From Paramecium sonneborni (Eukaryota > Ciliophora > Oligohymenophorea > Peniculida > Parameciidae), in contig CAJJDN010000174.1 in the NCBI GenBank assembly GCA_905182985.1, positions 8,768-33,763 of the forward strand: DNA of 24,996 bases, read 5' to 3'. Positions within the stretch are counted from its first letter, which is position 1. Every line of letters starts with the position of its first letter. The notes beneath the pieces were generated by a model. The model worked only from the letters and a program-made list of their open reading frames with translations, did not search any database and was not told where the DNA came from. This document shows, piece after piece, positions 11,501-21,900 of the stretch. The position numbers and the translations under genes were made by a program.

Positions 11501-13645
11501 ACATTAGATGATGATAGTAAATGTAGATCTTATTTAAATAATAATAAATGTACAGTTTCTGATAATGGAAAAGGATGTACAACAATTCCAATTTAATGTG
11601 AAACAATGACATAGAAATAATGTTATTATAATAAGAATGGAGATCCTTGTTATTGGACAGGAAGTAATTGTATAACAAGATCATGTGAGAATGCTCCAGA
11701 TTATATTAAATCAGAAGATGATTGTAATACTTATTTAGATGGATGTACATTAGATAATATAAAATGCAAAACAAAAGTGTGTGAAGATTATAAATTAACA
11801 ACAGATACTTTATGTAAATAAGAAATGGCAACATGTACATCTAATGGTATAAATTGTGTAAATAGAGGAACTTGCATTTAAGCTTTAAATTAAGTTGGAT
11901 GTGTTAATTCATCGACAGGATAATAATGTGAATGGATATCATCAGATTTAGGATTAGGATATTGTACTTTAAAAAGTTGTTAAACTGCACCAATTACATT
12001 AAAAAATGAAGAAGAATGTTAAAATTATTTTATAAATTGTACTGTTAAGAAAGGGGGAGGATGTACATTAAAATCTACTTGTATTGCTGCTATGATAGAA
12101 GCTGCATGTACAAGTGCATTAAATGGAACTATTTGTTCTTGGGATAATAAATTAAATAAATGTAGAGATATTGATTGTTAAGATTATAATGGAACTAATC
12201 ATATTGAATGCTAATAAAAAAGAGTTGATTGTACTATTGGAATTAATGGAAAATGTGCAAGAATATTAAATTGTGAATAAACTACTATAAAAGAGGCTTG
12301 TATTGAAGGACTTAATGGACCATGTTTATGGATTGATAAATACATTAATAGTGATGGAACTAAAGGAGCTTGTTTTTAATATACTTCATGTAAAAGTCTT
12401 AATTGGACTAAAGATAGTTAATGTAAATTAATAAGTAATTAATGTACTACTAATGGATCTAATTGTATTGGTATCACTTTATGTTCAGAAACTAATACTA
12501 ATGGGGGATGTATTACTGGATATGATGGTTCTTGTATTTAAACTATTCCAGCATTAAATTCATCAGAATCTAAAATGTGTAAACTTTTTACTTCTTGTAA
12601 TGATGCTTTCTATATTACACATTCAGAATGTTAAATTGCTAATAATTAATGTACGACTGATGGAATAACTGGATGTATACCATTATCAGAATGTTCCTTA
12701 TACACATCTAAAGCAGGATGTATTATTAATCTAAAAGGACCTATTACATAATCGTCTGGAACAATACTCTCTACAGGTATTTGTATCTGGAATAATAATA
12801 CTAATAAATGTAGAGATTAAGAATGCTCTGATTTAACTGGATCTACACACTTTGAATGTTAATCTAAACTATCTACCTGTACATCAAATGGAGCTATATG
12901 TATACTTAAAACAAAATGTTCTTCTTATTCTACTTAAAATACATGTAATATTGCTCTTGGATCTGATGGTATTTGTTTTTGGGATACAACAACATCTATT
13001 CCTAATTGTAGAATTTTAAGTTGTGCTGATATTCCTAATGGTACTACATCTGAAGCATGTTAAATTATATCTTGTGTTAGTAATGGCACTAAATGTATTC
13101 CTAAAGCTAATTGTTCTACATATATAAATTAAAATACTTGTAATTAAGGTGGTTTAGATGGTATTTGTATATTTAATAATATATCAAACTCTAATTCTAT
13201 TTGTTCTTTAATGACTACCTGCTCATCTGCAAATCAAGATTCTAATGCATGTATAGCTGCTAAAGATAGATGTTATTGGTCTAATAATTCAACAACTACT
13301 TAATGTCTTAATCATACATGTTCTACAAATTAAATTACTAATGGTTATTGTACTAATTTTCTAAATTGGGATAAAAAAACATAAAACTTTTGTACAATAT
13401 TTGGAGGAAGTTGTTAAGCTACTGATCCATCTAAACTATCTTAAAATGATTGCCTCATTATCTCCGGTTATACTTATACTTGGAGCACTTTCAACAATAA
13501 ATGTTAAACTTGTACAATCATAAATCAATATAATAATAATACTACAACAACTAATAATGGACAATCCAATCAATCTAATTCTACAGATTAAGGATTCCTA
13601 TTTGGAATTACAATCATTATTTTTGGATCTGTTATTTTGATATGA
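5513..13645 (+). CDS. Giant cysteine-rich surface antigen (Paramecium immobilisation-antigen type)
   Basis: Single exon, 2710 codons as assembled plus TGA at 13643-13645. It starts MYKKILLLQLLVGLAIS, a clear signal peptide, so the product is secreted to the cell surface. The rest is a lattice of Cys-rich blocks about 65-70 residues apart with the repeated plan C-x-W-x(3-10)-C-x2-K-x-C-x-NAP...C-x3-F/Y...C-T-x-K-x-GGGC...C. This is the Paramecium surface antigen (PSA) domain pattern. Good copies start near 6182, 6382, 6572, 6868, 7258, 7764, 9677 and 10339. The C-terminus is an N/T/Q/S-rich linker followed by about 17 hydrophobic residues directly before the stop, as expected of a GPI-anchor signal. 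Known i-antigens are about 2500-2700 residues and are expressed one serotype at a time. The frame includes a 437-codon perfect duplication around an N at 11091. Collapsing it leaves about 2273 residues and keeps the frame. Spot checks along the length all fall in the same frame. Confidence 0.9.
9781..11090 (+). repeat. 1310-bp direct repeat, copy A (inside surface antigen)
   Basis: Every stretch compared is identical to 11092-12401, and the two copies are separated by one N. The offset of 1311 nt is exactly 437 codons, so both copies read in the same frame. Perfect identity over 1.3 kb with a one-base gap points to two contig ends that overlap but were not merged. Confidence 0.95.
11091..11091. 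other. Single unresolved base (assembly join)
   Basis: An N lies exactly at the junction of the two 1310-bp copies. It has the form of a one-base placeholder for a gap of unknown size. Confidence 0.95.
11092..12401 (+). repeat. 1310-bp direct repeat, copy B (inside surface antigen)
   Basis: Second copy of 9781-11090. It continues without interruption into unique antigen sequence at 12402, while copy A is continuous with unique sequence on its left. This is the arrangement expected of one sequence present at the end of two contigs. Confidence 0.95.
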
Positions 13646-14080
13646 TACATATCTAAAAATATTTTATTAAAAATTTATCTTCTTATCTCTTCATTATTTA
13701 TTTAAATTATTTTCTATTCTAATTTTATTTATTAGACTATATTCAAAATCTATTAATTATATCCATTAAATAATATACTATAAAATGATTCAATTTATTT
13801 GAAGATCTAATTGTATCTATTATTTTATATTATATTATTTCAGTAGAAATTAGAATTAATTTTTAAAATAATTATTTTTTAAAATAGTGCAAGAACAAAA
13901 TTCTAATCAAAAATGATTAAATTTACAACACCTAAATTAAATAGAATTACATCTTTTCTATTTTACAAAAGAAATCAAATAAATACACTATTTTGTTAAA
14001 TAAATTAAGAATATAATTTTATATGTTTGTTATTTAATTAATATAATACTGCTATTTGGTTAAAAAATAATTAAAATAAA
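13646..14080. other. Convergent 3' intergenic spacer
   Basis: AT-rich sequence between the TGA of the surface antigen (plus) and the TGA of the WD40 gene (minus). It must hold both 3' ends. I see no gene, RNA or clear hairpin in it. Confidence 0.6.
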
Positions 14081-15697
14081 TCAATTAGAATAATTAATTT
14101 GAAATACTTTAAATTATTTTTCTAAACTTGACCAAAAAACTAAATATCTTCCATCCTCTGTCCAAGATCCATAAATTAAGTGATGATTGCAATCCAAGAT
14201 TTAACAATCAACAATTGTTAATTTTTGATTGTAATTTAATTTGATTAAGTACAAATATTTAGAATGTTTTTAGAGAAGTGTTTATCTTTTATGATTATAA
14301 TTAGATGGAAAATATAAAGTATCTGAGGAATTAAAAGATTTTAATTATAGAGAGTATTAAGATTTTTGAATAAATTAATCGTCTTCTTATTCAAAAAAAT
14401 GTGTTATACCTAAACTATCTTATTACCATGCAATTAAGTTATCATGTATAAAGCATATACGATATCCAATATCTTGAACCGTTTTCTAGATCACATGAGA
14501 AAATATCCATTTTTGAGTTTTATGTTTATTCCAAATAATAAGGCAACCATTATCATCACAAGATACTAAATTGGTCTCTGATTAGTTTAAACTTAAGCAA
14601 TAAACATAGCTTTCATGTTTATTAAGTGAATAATCATATTAAAAATAATTGTCATTACTATCAACTATCCATATTTTAATTGAATTATCCCAACTGCTAG
14701 ATATAAGTTAGGTTTCATTTTAATTCAATACTAAACATGATATACTCTTTTCATGAATTTTTACTGATTCTGATTAATGCCATTTATTTTAATCTATCTA
14801 TTTCCAACCTATTATTTAACAATCATGACTTCCTGAAGCAAACCAATTAACTTTTCGACTAAATACTATGCAAATTACACAATTCTTATGTCCTTATAAA
14901 GTTATTTAAGAATCAATTAATTTTCCATTTTAAAATTTCCAAATTTTTATGTCATTATCACATCCAGCAGCCATCAACGTACCAAGATTATTAAAAGCAA
15001 GCCCATAACATACTTTTTCTTAATTCATTACATGTGTAATATTTGTCGATTATTCTTTAATATTCAATCCACTTAGATCATTAAATTTATTTTGTTCATT
15101 AGTCTATCTTAAATTAATTATTTTTTCTATTCTTTGCTTCAAATTTTCATCTAATATTAATTTCAAAAGTGATTAAATTTATTTAACAATCTAAATTACT
15201 TATTATTTATGAATATTCTTATTTAATTTCTAATCAATGTATTACTATTAGAACTCTTTATATTTACTAGTCTATGTTAGATTATCAACTTCTTCTAAAA
15301 AACTATACTACCTTTTTATATAATTAAACGATTCAATATCTAATATCCAATTATTCATTTTTATTATGATATCATCAAGAATATTAATGATGCTAATTTT
15401 AAGATTTTCGATACTTTAGACAAATTATTCTAAGACTTGAATATAAGGTATGATTTGATTAACAAGATTATCTATTAAATTATTTTTTTTCTTCTAAACA
15501 ACATTTATTGCATCTTCTAAAGGTAAAATATTTAGAGATTATGATAATGTTAAATAACAACTTTTGCAAATTAATCTTTCTTTACCTTTAAATTAATCAT
15601 CTAATATAACAAATTCTGCTTTATTATTTAAATGATTATTAGAGCAAACTAAATCATTCACACTTTCTACCATCTGACATTATATTATCTATTTCAT
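14081..15697 (-). CDS. WD40-repeat protein with N-terminal zinc-binding motif
   Basis: Single exon of 538 codons plus TGA at 14081-14083, with many in-frame TAA/TAG Gln codons. The first in-frame ATG is at 15697. A second at 15673 (Met9) is a plausible alternative. Residues 18-47 hold C-x3-H...C-x2-C, a likely small zinc-binding finger (B-box or treble-clef-like). Residues about 60-220 are charged, leucine-rich and probably coiled coil. From about 224 to the end there is a beta-propeller with blade ends IKIWKF, IIGWKQ, IKIWIV and LIIWNK, then three weaker ones (HFFEQ, YLYLIK, FKVFQI), consistent with seven blades. LQGH and HD...G...D/S-W-D-x-S/T signatures are clear in the first three. Such proteins usually scaffold complexes. 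The partner and pathway cannot be told from sequence. The gene is intact and unrelated to its surface-protein neighbours. Confidence 0.88.
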
Positions 15698-15972
15698 TTT
15701 TGATCTATATTTTAACTAAATTATTGATTAAATGATTTATACCTAATAGGAATGTTACTTCTAATTGAAATTTATTATTAAATTGAAAAAGAGAAATAAA
15801 GCATAAAGATGATTAAATATAGGTTACATTTTTTCAATTATGAAAAAATATCTATTCATACAGGTTTTATAGGAAAAACCGAGTAATTTATGATAATATC
15901 AAAGAGCTAACAAATCAATTAAAATATTAGGTTATCTTATAAAACTATTTCTAAAAAAAATTGTTTATAAAA
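15698..15972. other. Intergenic region upstream of the WD40 gene
   Basis: AT-rich 5' flank of the minus-strand WD40 gene. A minus-strand coding-like piece of about 60 codons ends in a TGA at 15856-15858 and extends rightwards into the repeat to about 16037. It has no clear start and is not called as a gene. Confidence 0.4.
15828..15849. repeat. Perfect 9-bp inverted repeat with 4-nt loop
   Basis: The arms ATTTTTTCA and TGAAAAAAT flank ATTA. It lies about 130 nt upstream of the WD40 start. In DNA this AT-rich it may be chance. No function is assigned. Confidence 0.5.
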
Positions 15973-16432
15973 TTCTAGATGATATTTTTTTTAAGTTTGA
16001 AGTTTATTGTTACCATCATCTTTATTTTCTAATTTTCAGTTTTTTTTTAATTTGGTTTTGCTATAATAAATATCAGAGAATTCTATTTATATTAATTTTT
16101 ATACCGATAATTGAATAAGTAAATAATAATGTATCATTCTCAAATTTAAAACTTTACTATAAAACTTTAGGTATATAAAAACATTATAAGGAATCCTTAA
16201 ATCTTAACAATATTTCTTTTTCTTTAAAATTTTAATTAGCGAAACAGTTAGCATTAAATATATGGAGTTTAAAAACAGTTTGCTTCATAATAATTCATGT
16301 AATTTTGGAATCTTTTCTTTAATTATATAATACATAATATTATTTATAAACTACCAAATTATTCTATTGTACATAAATTTTTAATTAAATCTGAAAATGT
16401 CAATAAAAAGAATTTTAAAATTCATTTATTGA

Positions 16433-16671
16433 ATGAAACCCTTACAAAAATTATTTGAAAACGCCTAAAAACATACTAAAAAAGCCGTTATTTATCTGAT
16501 CAGAATGGAGCTATAAAAAATTTAGAATATAGTTAAGATACTATATTTGATAAAAAATTAGATCTAGTTCAATGGGATGAACTTATTGTGAAATTTGATT
16601 TAATATTTATTTTTAATTAAACTCTAATTCGATATAAATTAATATAATTTTATAAAATATTTATTAGATGA
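16433..16671 (+). pseudogene. Possible short gene relic (copy A)
   Basis: From an ATG at 16433 the plus strand reads MKPLQKLFENAQKHTKKAVI. A one-base shift near 16498 then leads into another frame with convincing composition (DQNGAIKNLEYSQD, then LDLVQWDELIVKFD), ending in TGA at 16669-16671. No family is recognised. It is short, so chance cannot be excluded. Confidence 0.25.
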
Positions 16672-16948
16672 TAAAAAATAAAAGAATGTATATATAATTG
16701 ACATTTTTTTGTGTGAAACAAATGAATAGAGATGTAAATATAGAAAATAAGTTAAATATGGAGAGAATCTTATTGAATAAAATAGTTATAAATTATTTGT
16801 ATCTATTGAAGCTAATGAGTATATATATATAAAAAATTTAAATTGTAAAAAGTGTAAAATTATATGATGGATTCAACTTGAATTGTAGCTATAGAGTTGT
16901 TTTAGAGATTCAATTATTAATTTAAATTGGAGAAATAAATAATTGCGA
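16672..16948 (+). other. 5' flank of the large surface-protein gene (copy A)
   Basis: AT-rich flank with a short (TA)n tract near 16820-16830. A 77-codon open frame (16722-16952) ends in a TGA overlapping the next ATG at 16949. It has weak composition and is probably not a gene. The same sequence recurs at 18141-18417. Confidence 0.4.
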
Positions 16949-17440
16949 ATGATAAAAAACGGAAGATTTATGTTGCTAGAAAAATCATTATTGTCTATAG
17001 TTATAATTATAACTTAAAGTTGTCCTTTAGTTGATTACGAAAAGTCTTTGTTAAGTAAATAGGATCCAATAGAAGAAACAATAATAGAAGGTGTGGGATA
17101 ATCTTAAAGTTTTGCATTTTGGAGTTTTTGTATTCCAATGTGGGATGTAGAGAAATATCCATAAGTAGAGGATAAATTGTATATTGATAATAGAAATGAA
17201 TAATTGTTATTTTTATTGAAATCTTTAGATGATGAAAGAGTGATAATGTTGATGCATTTAAGTTTTTCTGATATTTTGCCTTTAGTTATTCATAAACTAT
17301 ATGTAGAAGAAGATATTGATACTAATAATGTATTTAATTATGAATATGATGGTATGGATTATGAAGGGAAATGGAGATTGACAATGATAACAATAGAATA
17401 GAGACATGTGATAGTTAAAACAGATTCATTTTCATCTTAT
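16949..17440 (+). pseudogene. Truncated duplicate 5' end of the large surface-protein gene
   Basis: The first 164 codons of the gene starting at 18418, identical, cut off by the N at 17441. If the flanking repeat is an assembly overlap, this is the same locus counted twice. If the duplication is real, it is a promoter plus a truncated N-terminus without the second half of the lectin-like region. Confidence 0.85.
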
Positions 17441-17441
17441 N
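17441..17441. other. Single unresolved base (assembly join)
   Basis: An N lies exactly between the two 1468-bp copies, the same arrangement as at 11091. Confidence 0.95.
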
Positions 17442-18909
17442 TTCTAGATGATATTTTTTTTAAGTTTGAAGTTTATTGTTACCATCATCTTTATTTTCTA
17501 ATTTTCAGTTTTTTTTTAATTTGGTTTTGCTATAATAAATATCAGAGAATTCTATTTATATTAATTTTTATACCGATAATTGAATAAGTAAATAATAATG
17601 TATCATTCTCAAATTTAAAACTTTACTATAAAACTTTAGGTATATAAAAACATTATAAGGAATCCTTAAATCTTAACAATATTTCTTTTTCTTTAAAATT
17701 TTAATTAGCGAAACAGTTAGCATTAAATATATGGAGTTTAAAAACAGTTTGCTTCATAATAATTCATGTAATTTTGGAATCTTTTCTTTAATTATATAAT
17801 ACATAATATTATTTATAAACTACCAAATTATTCTATTGTACATAAATTTTTAATTAAATCTGAAAATGTCAATAAAAAGAATTTTAAAATTCATTTATTG
17901 AATGAAACCCTTACAAAAATTATTTGAAAACGCCTAAAAACATACTAAAAAAGCCGTTATTTATCTGATCAGAATGGAGCTATAAAAAATTTAGAATATA
18001 GTTAAGATACTATATTTGATAAAAAATTAGATCTAGTTCAATGGGATGAACTTATTGTGAAATTTGATTTAATATTTATTTTTAATTAAACTCTAATTCG
18101 ATATAAATTAATATAATTTTATAAAATATTTATTAGATGATAAAAAATAAAAGAATGTATATATAATTGACATTTTTTTGTGTGAAACAAATGAATAGAG
18201 ATGTAAATATAGAAAATAAGTTAAATATGGAGAGAATCTTATTGAATAAAATAGTTATAAATTATTTGTATCTATTGAAGCTAATGAGTATATATATATA
18301 AAAAATTTAAATTGTAAAAAGTGTAAAATTATATGATGGATTCAACTTGAATTGTAGCTATAGAGTTGTTTTAGAGATTCAATTATTAATTTAAATTGGA
18401 GAAATAAATAATTGCGAATGATAAAAAACGGAAGATTTATGTTGCTAGAAAAATCATTATTGTCTATAGTTATAATTATAACTTAAAGTTGTCCTTTAGT
18501 TGATTACGAAAAGTCTTTGTTAAGTAAATAGGATCCAATAGAAGAAACAATAATAGAAGGTGTGGGATAATCTTAAAGTTTTGCATTTTGGAGTTTTTGT
18601 ATTCCAATGTGGGATGTAGAGAAATATCCATAAGTAGAGGATAAATTGTATATTGATAATAGAAATGAATAATTGTTATTTTTATTGAAATCTTTAGATG
18701 ATGAAAGAGTGATAATGTTGATGCATTTAAGTTTTTCTGATATTTTGCCTTTAGTTATTCATAAACTATATGTAGAAGAAGATATTGATACTAATAATGT
18801 ATTTAATTATGAATATGATGGTATGGATTATGAAGGGAAATGGAGATTGACAATGATAACAATAGAATAGAGACATGTGATAGTTAAAACAGATTCATTT
18901 TCATCTTAT
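17442..18909 (+). repeat. 1468-bp direct repeat, copy B
   Basis: Second copy of 15973-17440. It is continuous on the right with the body of the large gene, so this copy carries the functional 5' end. Confidence 0.95.
17902..18140 (+). pseudogene. Possible short gene relic (copy B)
   Basis: Same sequence as 16433-16671 carried in the second repeat copy. It has the same internal one-base frame change and the same TGA end. Confidence 0.25.
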
Positions 18910-21900
18910 AGCATACCTGATCTCTCTTAAGAATTGAATAATATAAAATTTATAATAGGAGGAACTGGAATAGTAAATAAAATTAATTTAAATTTTAGAT
19001 TAATACTTCCCATTAATTGGGAATATTTAGAGGAAGATTATCAAAATTAATAAAGTTTACAGATTATTAAGATAATAGCTATTTATTAATACGAAGAAAT
19101 TGTAGAATTCCAGAAAATGTAATAGGTAAATAAACTATAACTTTGATACCTGGATTAAAGAAATTCGGAGGTGATACATAATTAAATTTTGAAGTAAATT
19201 AAGTAGGATTAAAATTTTACATTTCAGGATGGATAAAATTGGATCCATCAGAAGCAAGTTATATAACAACTTATTTAATACTTAGATTAACTACATTTAA
19301 ATAGTATTCAGATGAATTAAGATTAGGAGATGAAATTCTAAAAATGACTGTTGATTTAGATCTATCATAACCATCAAATAGTGGATATAATATTATTTCT
19401 CATCATTATGTTAATCCTATTTAAGGAGCAGTTAATCCTGATTTCGGAGGTAGAAAAAGATTAGAAGATCCTTATGATCCTTATTTTATAAATTATTTAT
19501 CAAATTGGCATTTCATAGTATTTCAACATGGAAAAGATGATTTGTATAAATCAGAAATGAAAATCAATTTTTAATAGGGATAAACATTCACATTAAATCT
19601 ATTTTATTTTGATGATTTTTCTGCATAAGGTTTATTTGTAAATACAAAATATTATATTTTTTTTGGAGGTGATCTAACTGTATTTAGAAAATTACGCGGA
19701 TAATTATAAAATTTTGAATTTTGTTACAATTATGAACAAGATTAAGACATCAATTTTTGTATATATTTTTAAATAATATATTAATAGAATGTCATCCTAC
19801 ATGTGATGATTGTATTGGACCATTATCAACTAATTGTTTAGGATGTAAAGATGGTTTAAATAGAAGATGGTCAGAAGATTTAATGATATGTTTTTGTGAT
19901 TATGGATTTCTAGAAATATAAGGTAATTGTTATTCTTTTGATTACATATACCCAACCCTCTAATATTAAGAATTACCTTTTGATTAAATAAATTCTATTT
20001 GTCCATTTGGTTATTTCTATTTAGAAATTAATAAATAATGTATAGAATGGTAATTCTTAATTATTAATTAGTCCATAAAAATCTGCATTCGATATTTTAT
20101 GTGTTGATTGTTTATTTGATCCCATCAATTGGTATTAATAACCTGTATGTAAAACAGATTATATTACTCAAAAAATAACAGAATCAGAGGATGCATATAG
20201 AAAATAAATAAGATCAAATTTAGATAATGATGTTTATTATATTGATTAGAATTACAATCTATAATTGATAGATGGTGCATCTAACTATTGTAATACTGAT
20301 GATGAATTACCTAATTGTTTTTAATTTACATAATTAACACATTTATCTAATAAAGTTTATCTTATTTGTTAAGAAAATCATTATTTTTATAATGACAAAT
20401 GTATTTTATTAGATTCAGCATGTAAAAAAACAGAATATCAAGAACCTAAATGTTTAGAATGCATTTAAGGATATTATTTATCTAATGATAGATGTATTTA
20501 GTGTTCATTAAGATGTACTTCTTGTGATAAGAATAATTGCTTTTCTTGTCCATCTGGATATGAACCAATTGGATCTGAATGTATAAAATGTGGTAATTAT
20601 TGTAACACTTGTAAGTATTAAATGAATTTATACACTAATTTACCATATATGAAATGTTTGTAATGTGTAAATAATTAGAAATATTTCCTATCATTAAATG
20701 GAGTTGATTGCATTAAAAATACAATAACCAATTATTTATATGCTTTTCAAGTAGCCTCAGAGGATAATACATTAACCTCCTTGGATTATTCATTTACTCC
20801 CTATACTGGATTAGTTATAAATAAGTGTGCAAAATGTAAAGAACCCTATTCATTTAATGAATAAACTCGATTGTGTGTCATCAGATCATAAAATATATGT
20901 TCATACAACTATCGATTATTAACTAGTGAGGGTGATATCTGTCTTTTTGGTCCAAAAACATCAGATATAGATCCTGTTTCATTTACTACTGGATGCTTTG
21001 GAATCAGTCAAAATTGTTATACTTGTATTAAAGGACAAGTAAACACAAAATTATCTTATTTATGTTTAATTTGTAACAATGGCTATTATGCAGAAAAAAT
21101 GACAGGACAATGTCAACCTTGTCCATTTGATTTGCATTGCATAACTTGTTATCAATAAAATAAAAAATCAAAAGATAATTGGAAAACAGATATAAGACCA
21201 TACTATAGAGCTGCTATTGATGATAATTAATAATCACATTCTTTTATTGATTATGGCACTTCATAAAATCCTAAAGATTATGAAGTTGTCTGTAGATTTT
21301 GTTAATCTGGATATGAACTTTATAATAATCTTTGTATTAAAGCTTGTCCAGAATCTTGTGTTTCATGTGTCAAGATTAATAATGAAAATATTTGTGTGAA
21401 ATGCCCAGATTTTATTGATGGAAGATTCTTAAGTCTTCATAATAATAATTGTATTTAATGTCCTATAAGTTGTTCATTATGTCGCTAAAGAGATCCAGAT
21501 GAAATCTATGCTATTAATCCTTTATTTAATAATCCTGATTTCTCATATTCATCAAATTAATGTCTCAAATAATTTAAAGGAAATTTCGATCAATAATTAG
21601 GAATCTTTGTAGTTTGTTAACTAAATTAATGTATTCATAAACTATCAATTAATTTAAATTTATATTGTTCAAATACTCAATACTATAATGATCTCAATTC
21701 ATTAACAACTGAACCAGAAATTAAAATATTTAAATAATCTAATATTCTAATTCATGATTTATTTTCACAAAATAGTTTTCAAGAAGTATTTTTATTACAT
21801 TATCATAGTTTGAAACCAAAGAATTCTATTAATAGGTTAATTAAAAAGTCATTAAAAATATTCAAATTAAAATCGTAAGTAATATACGTTAAACTTGTAC

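Larger units (their letters stand above)
15973..17440 (+). repeat. 1468-bp direct repeat, copy A
   Basis: Identical to 17442-18909 in every stretch compared, with one N between. It contains the spacer, a possible gene relic and the first 164 codons of the right-hand large gene. The left side is continuous with the WD40 flank; the right side stops at the N. The offset of 1469 nt is not a multiple of three, so the copies cannot be read through as one gene. Confidence 0.95.

Noticed and set aside
16820..16832. (TA)n tract as an IES excision scar or other special element
   Set aside because: Short TA runs are common in this base composition and nothing else marks the site.
16722..16952. 77-codon ORF whose TGA overlaps the next gene's ATG
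   Set aside because: Composition is weak, and a coupled start has little meaning in a eukaryotic transcript. With only TGA as stop, frames of this length are expected by chance.
17204..17401. 65-codon standard-code ORF and its twin at 18673-18870
   Set aside because: They are in-frame internal pieces of the large right-hand gene between two TAG/TAA glutamine codons, not separate genes.
21217..21399. 60-codon plus-strand ORF
   Set aside because: It lies in a different frame inside the Cys-rich exon of the large gene. The main frame is open throughout.
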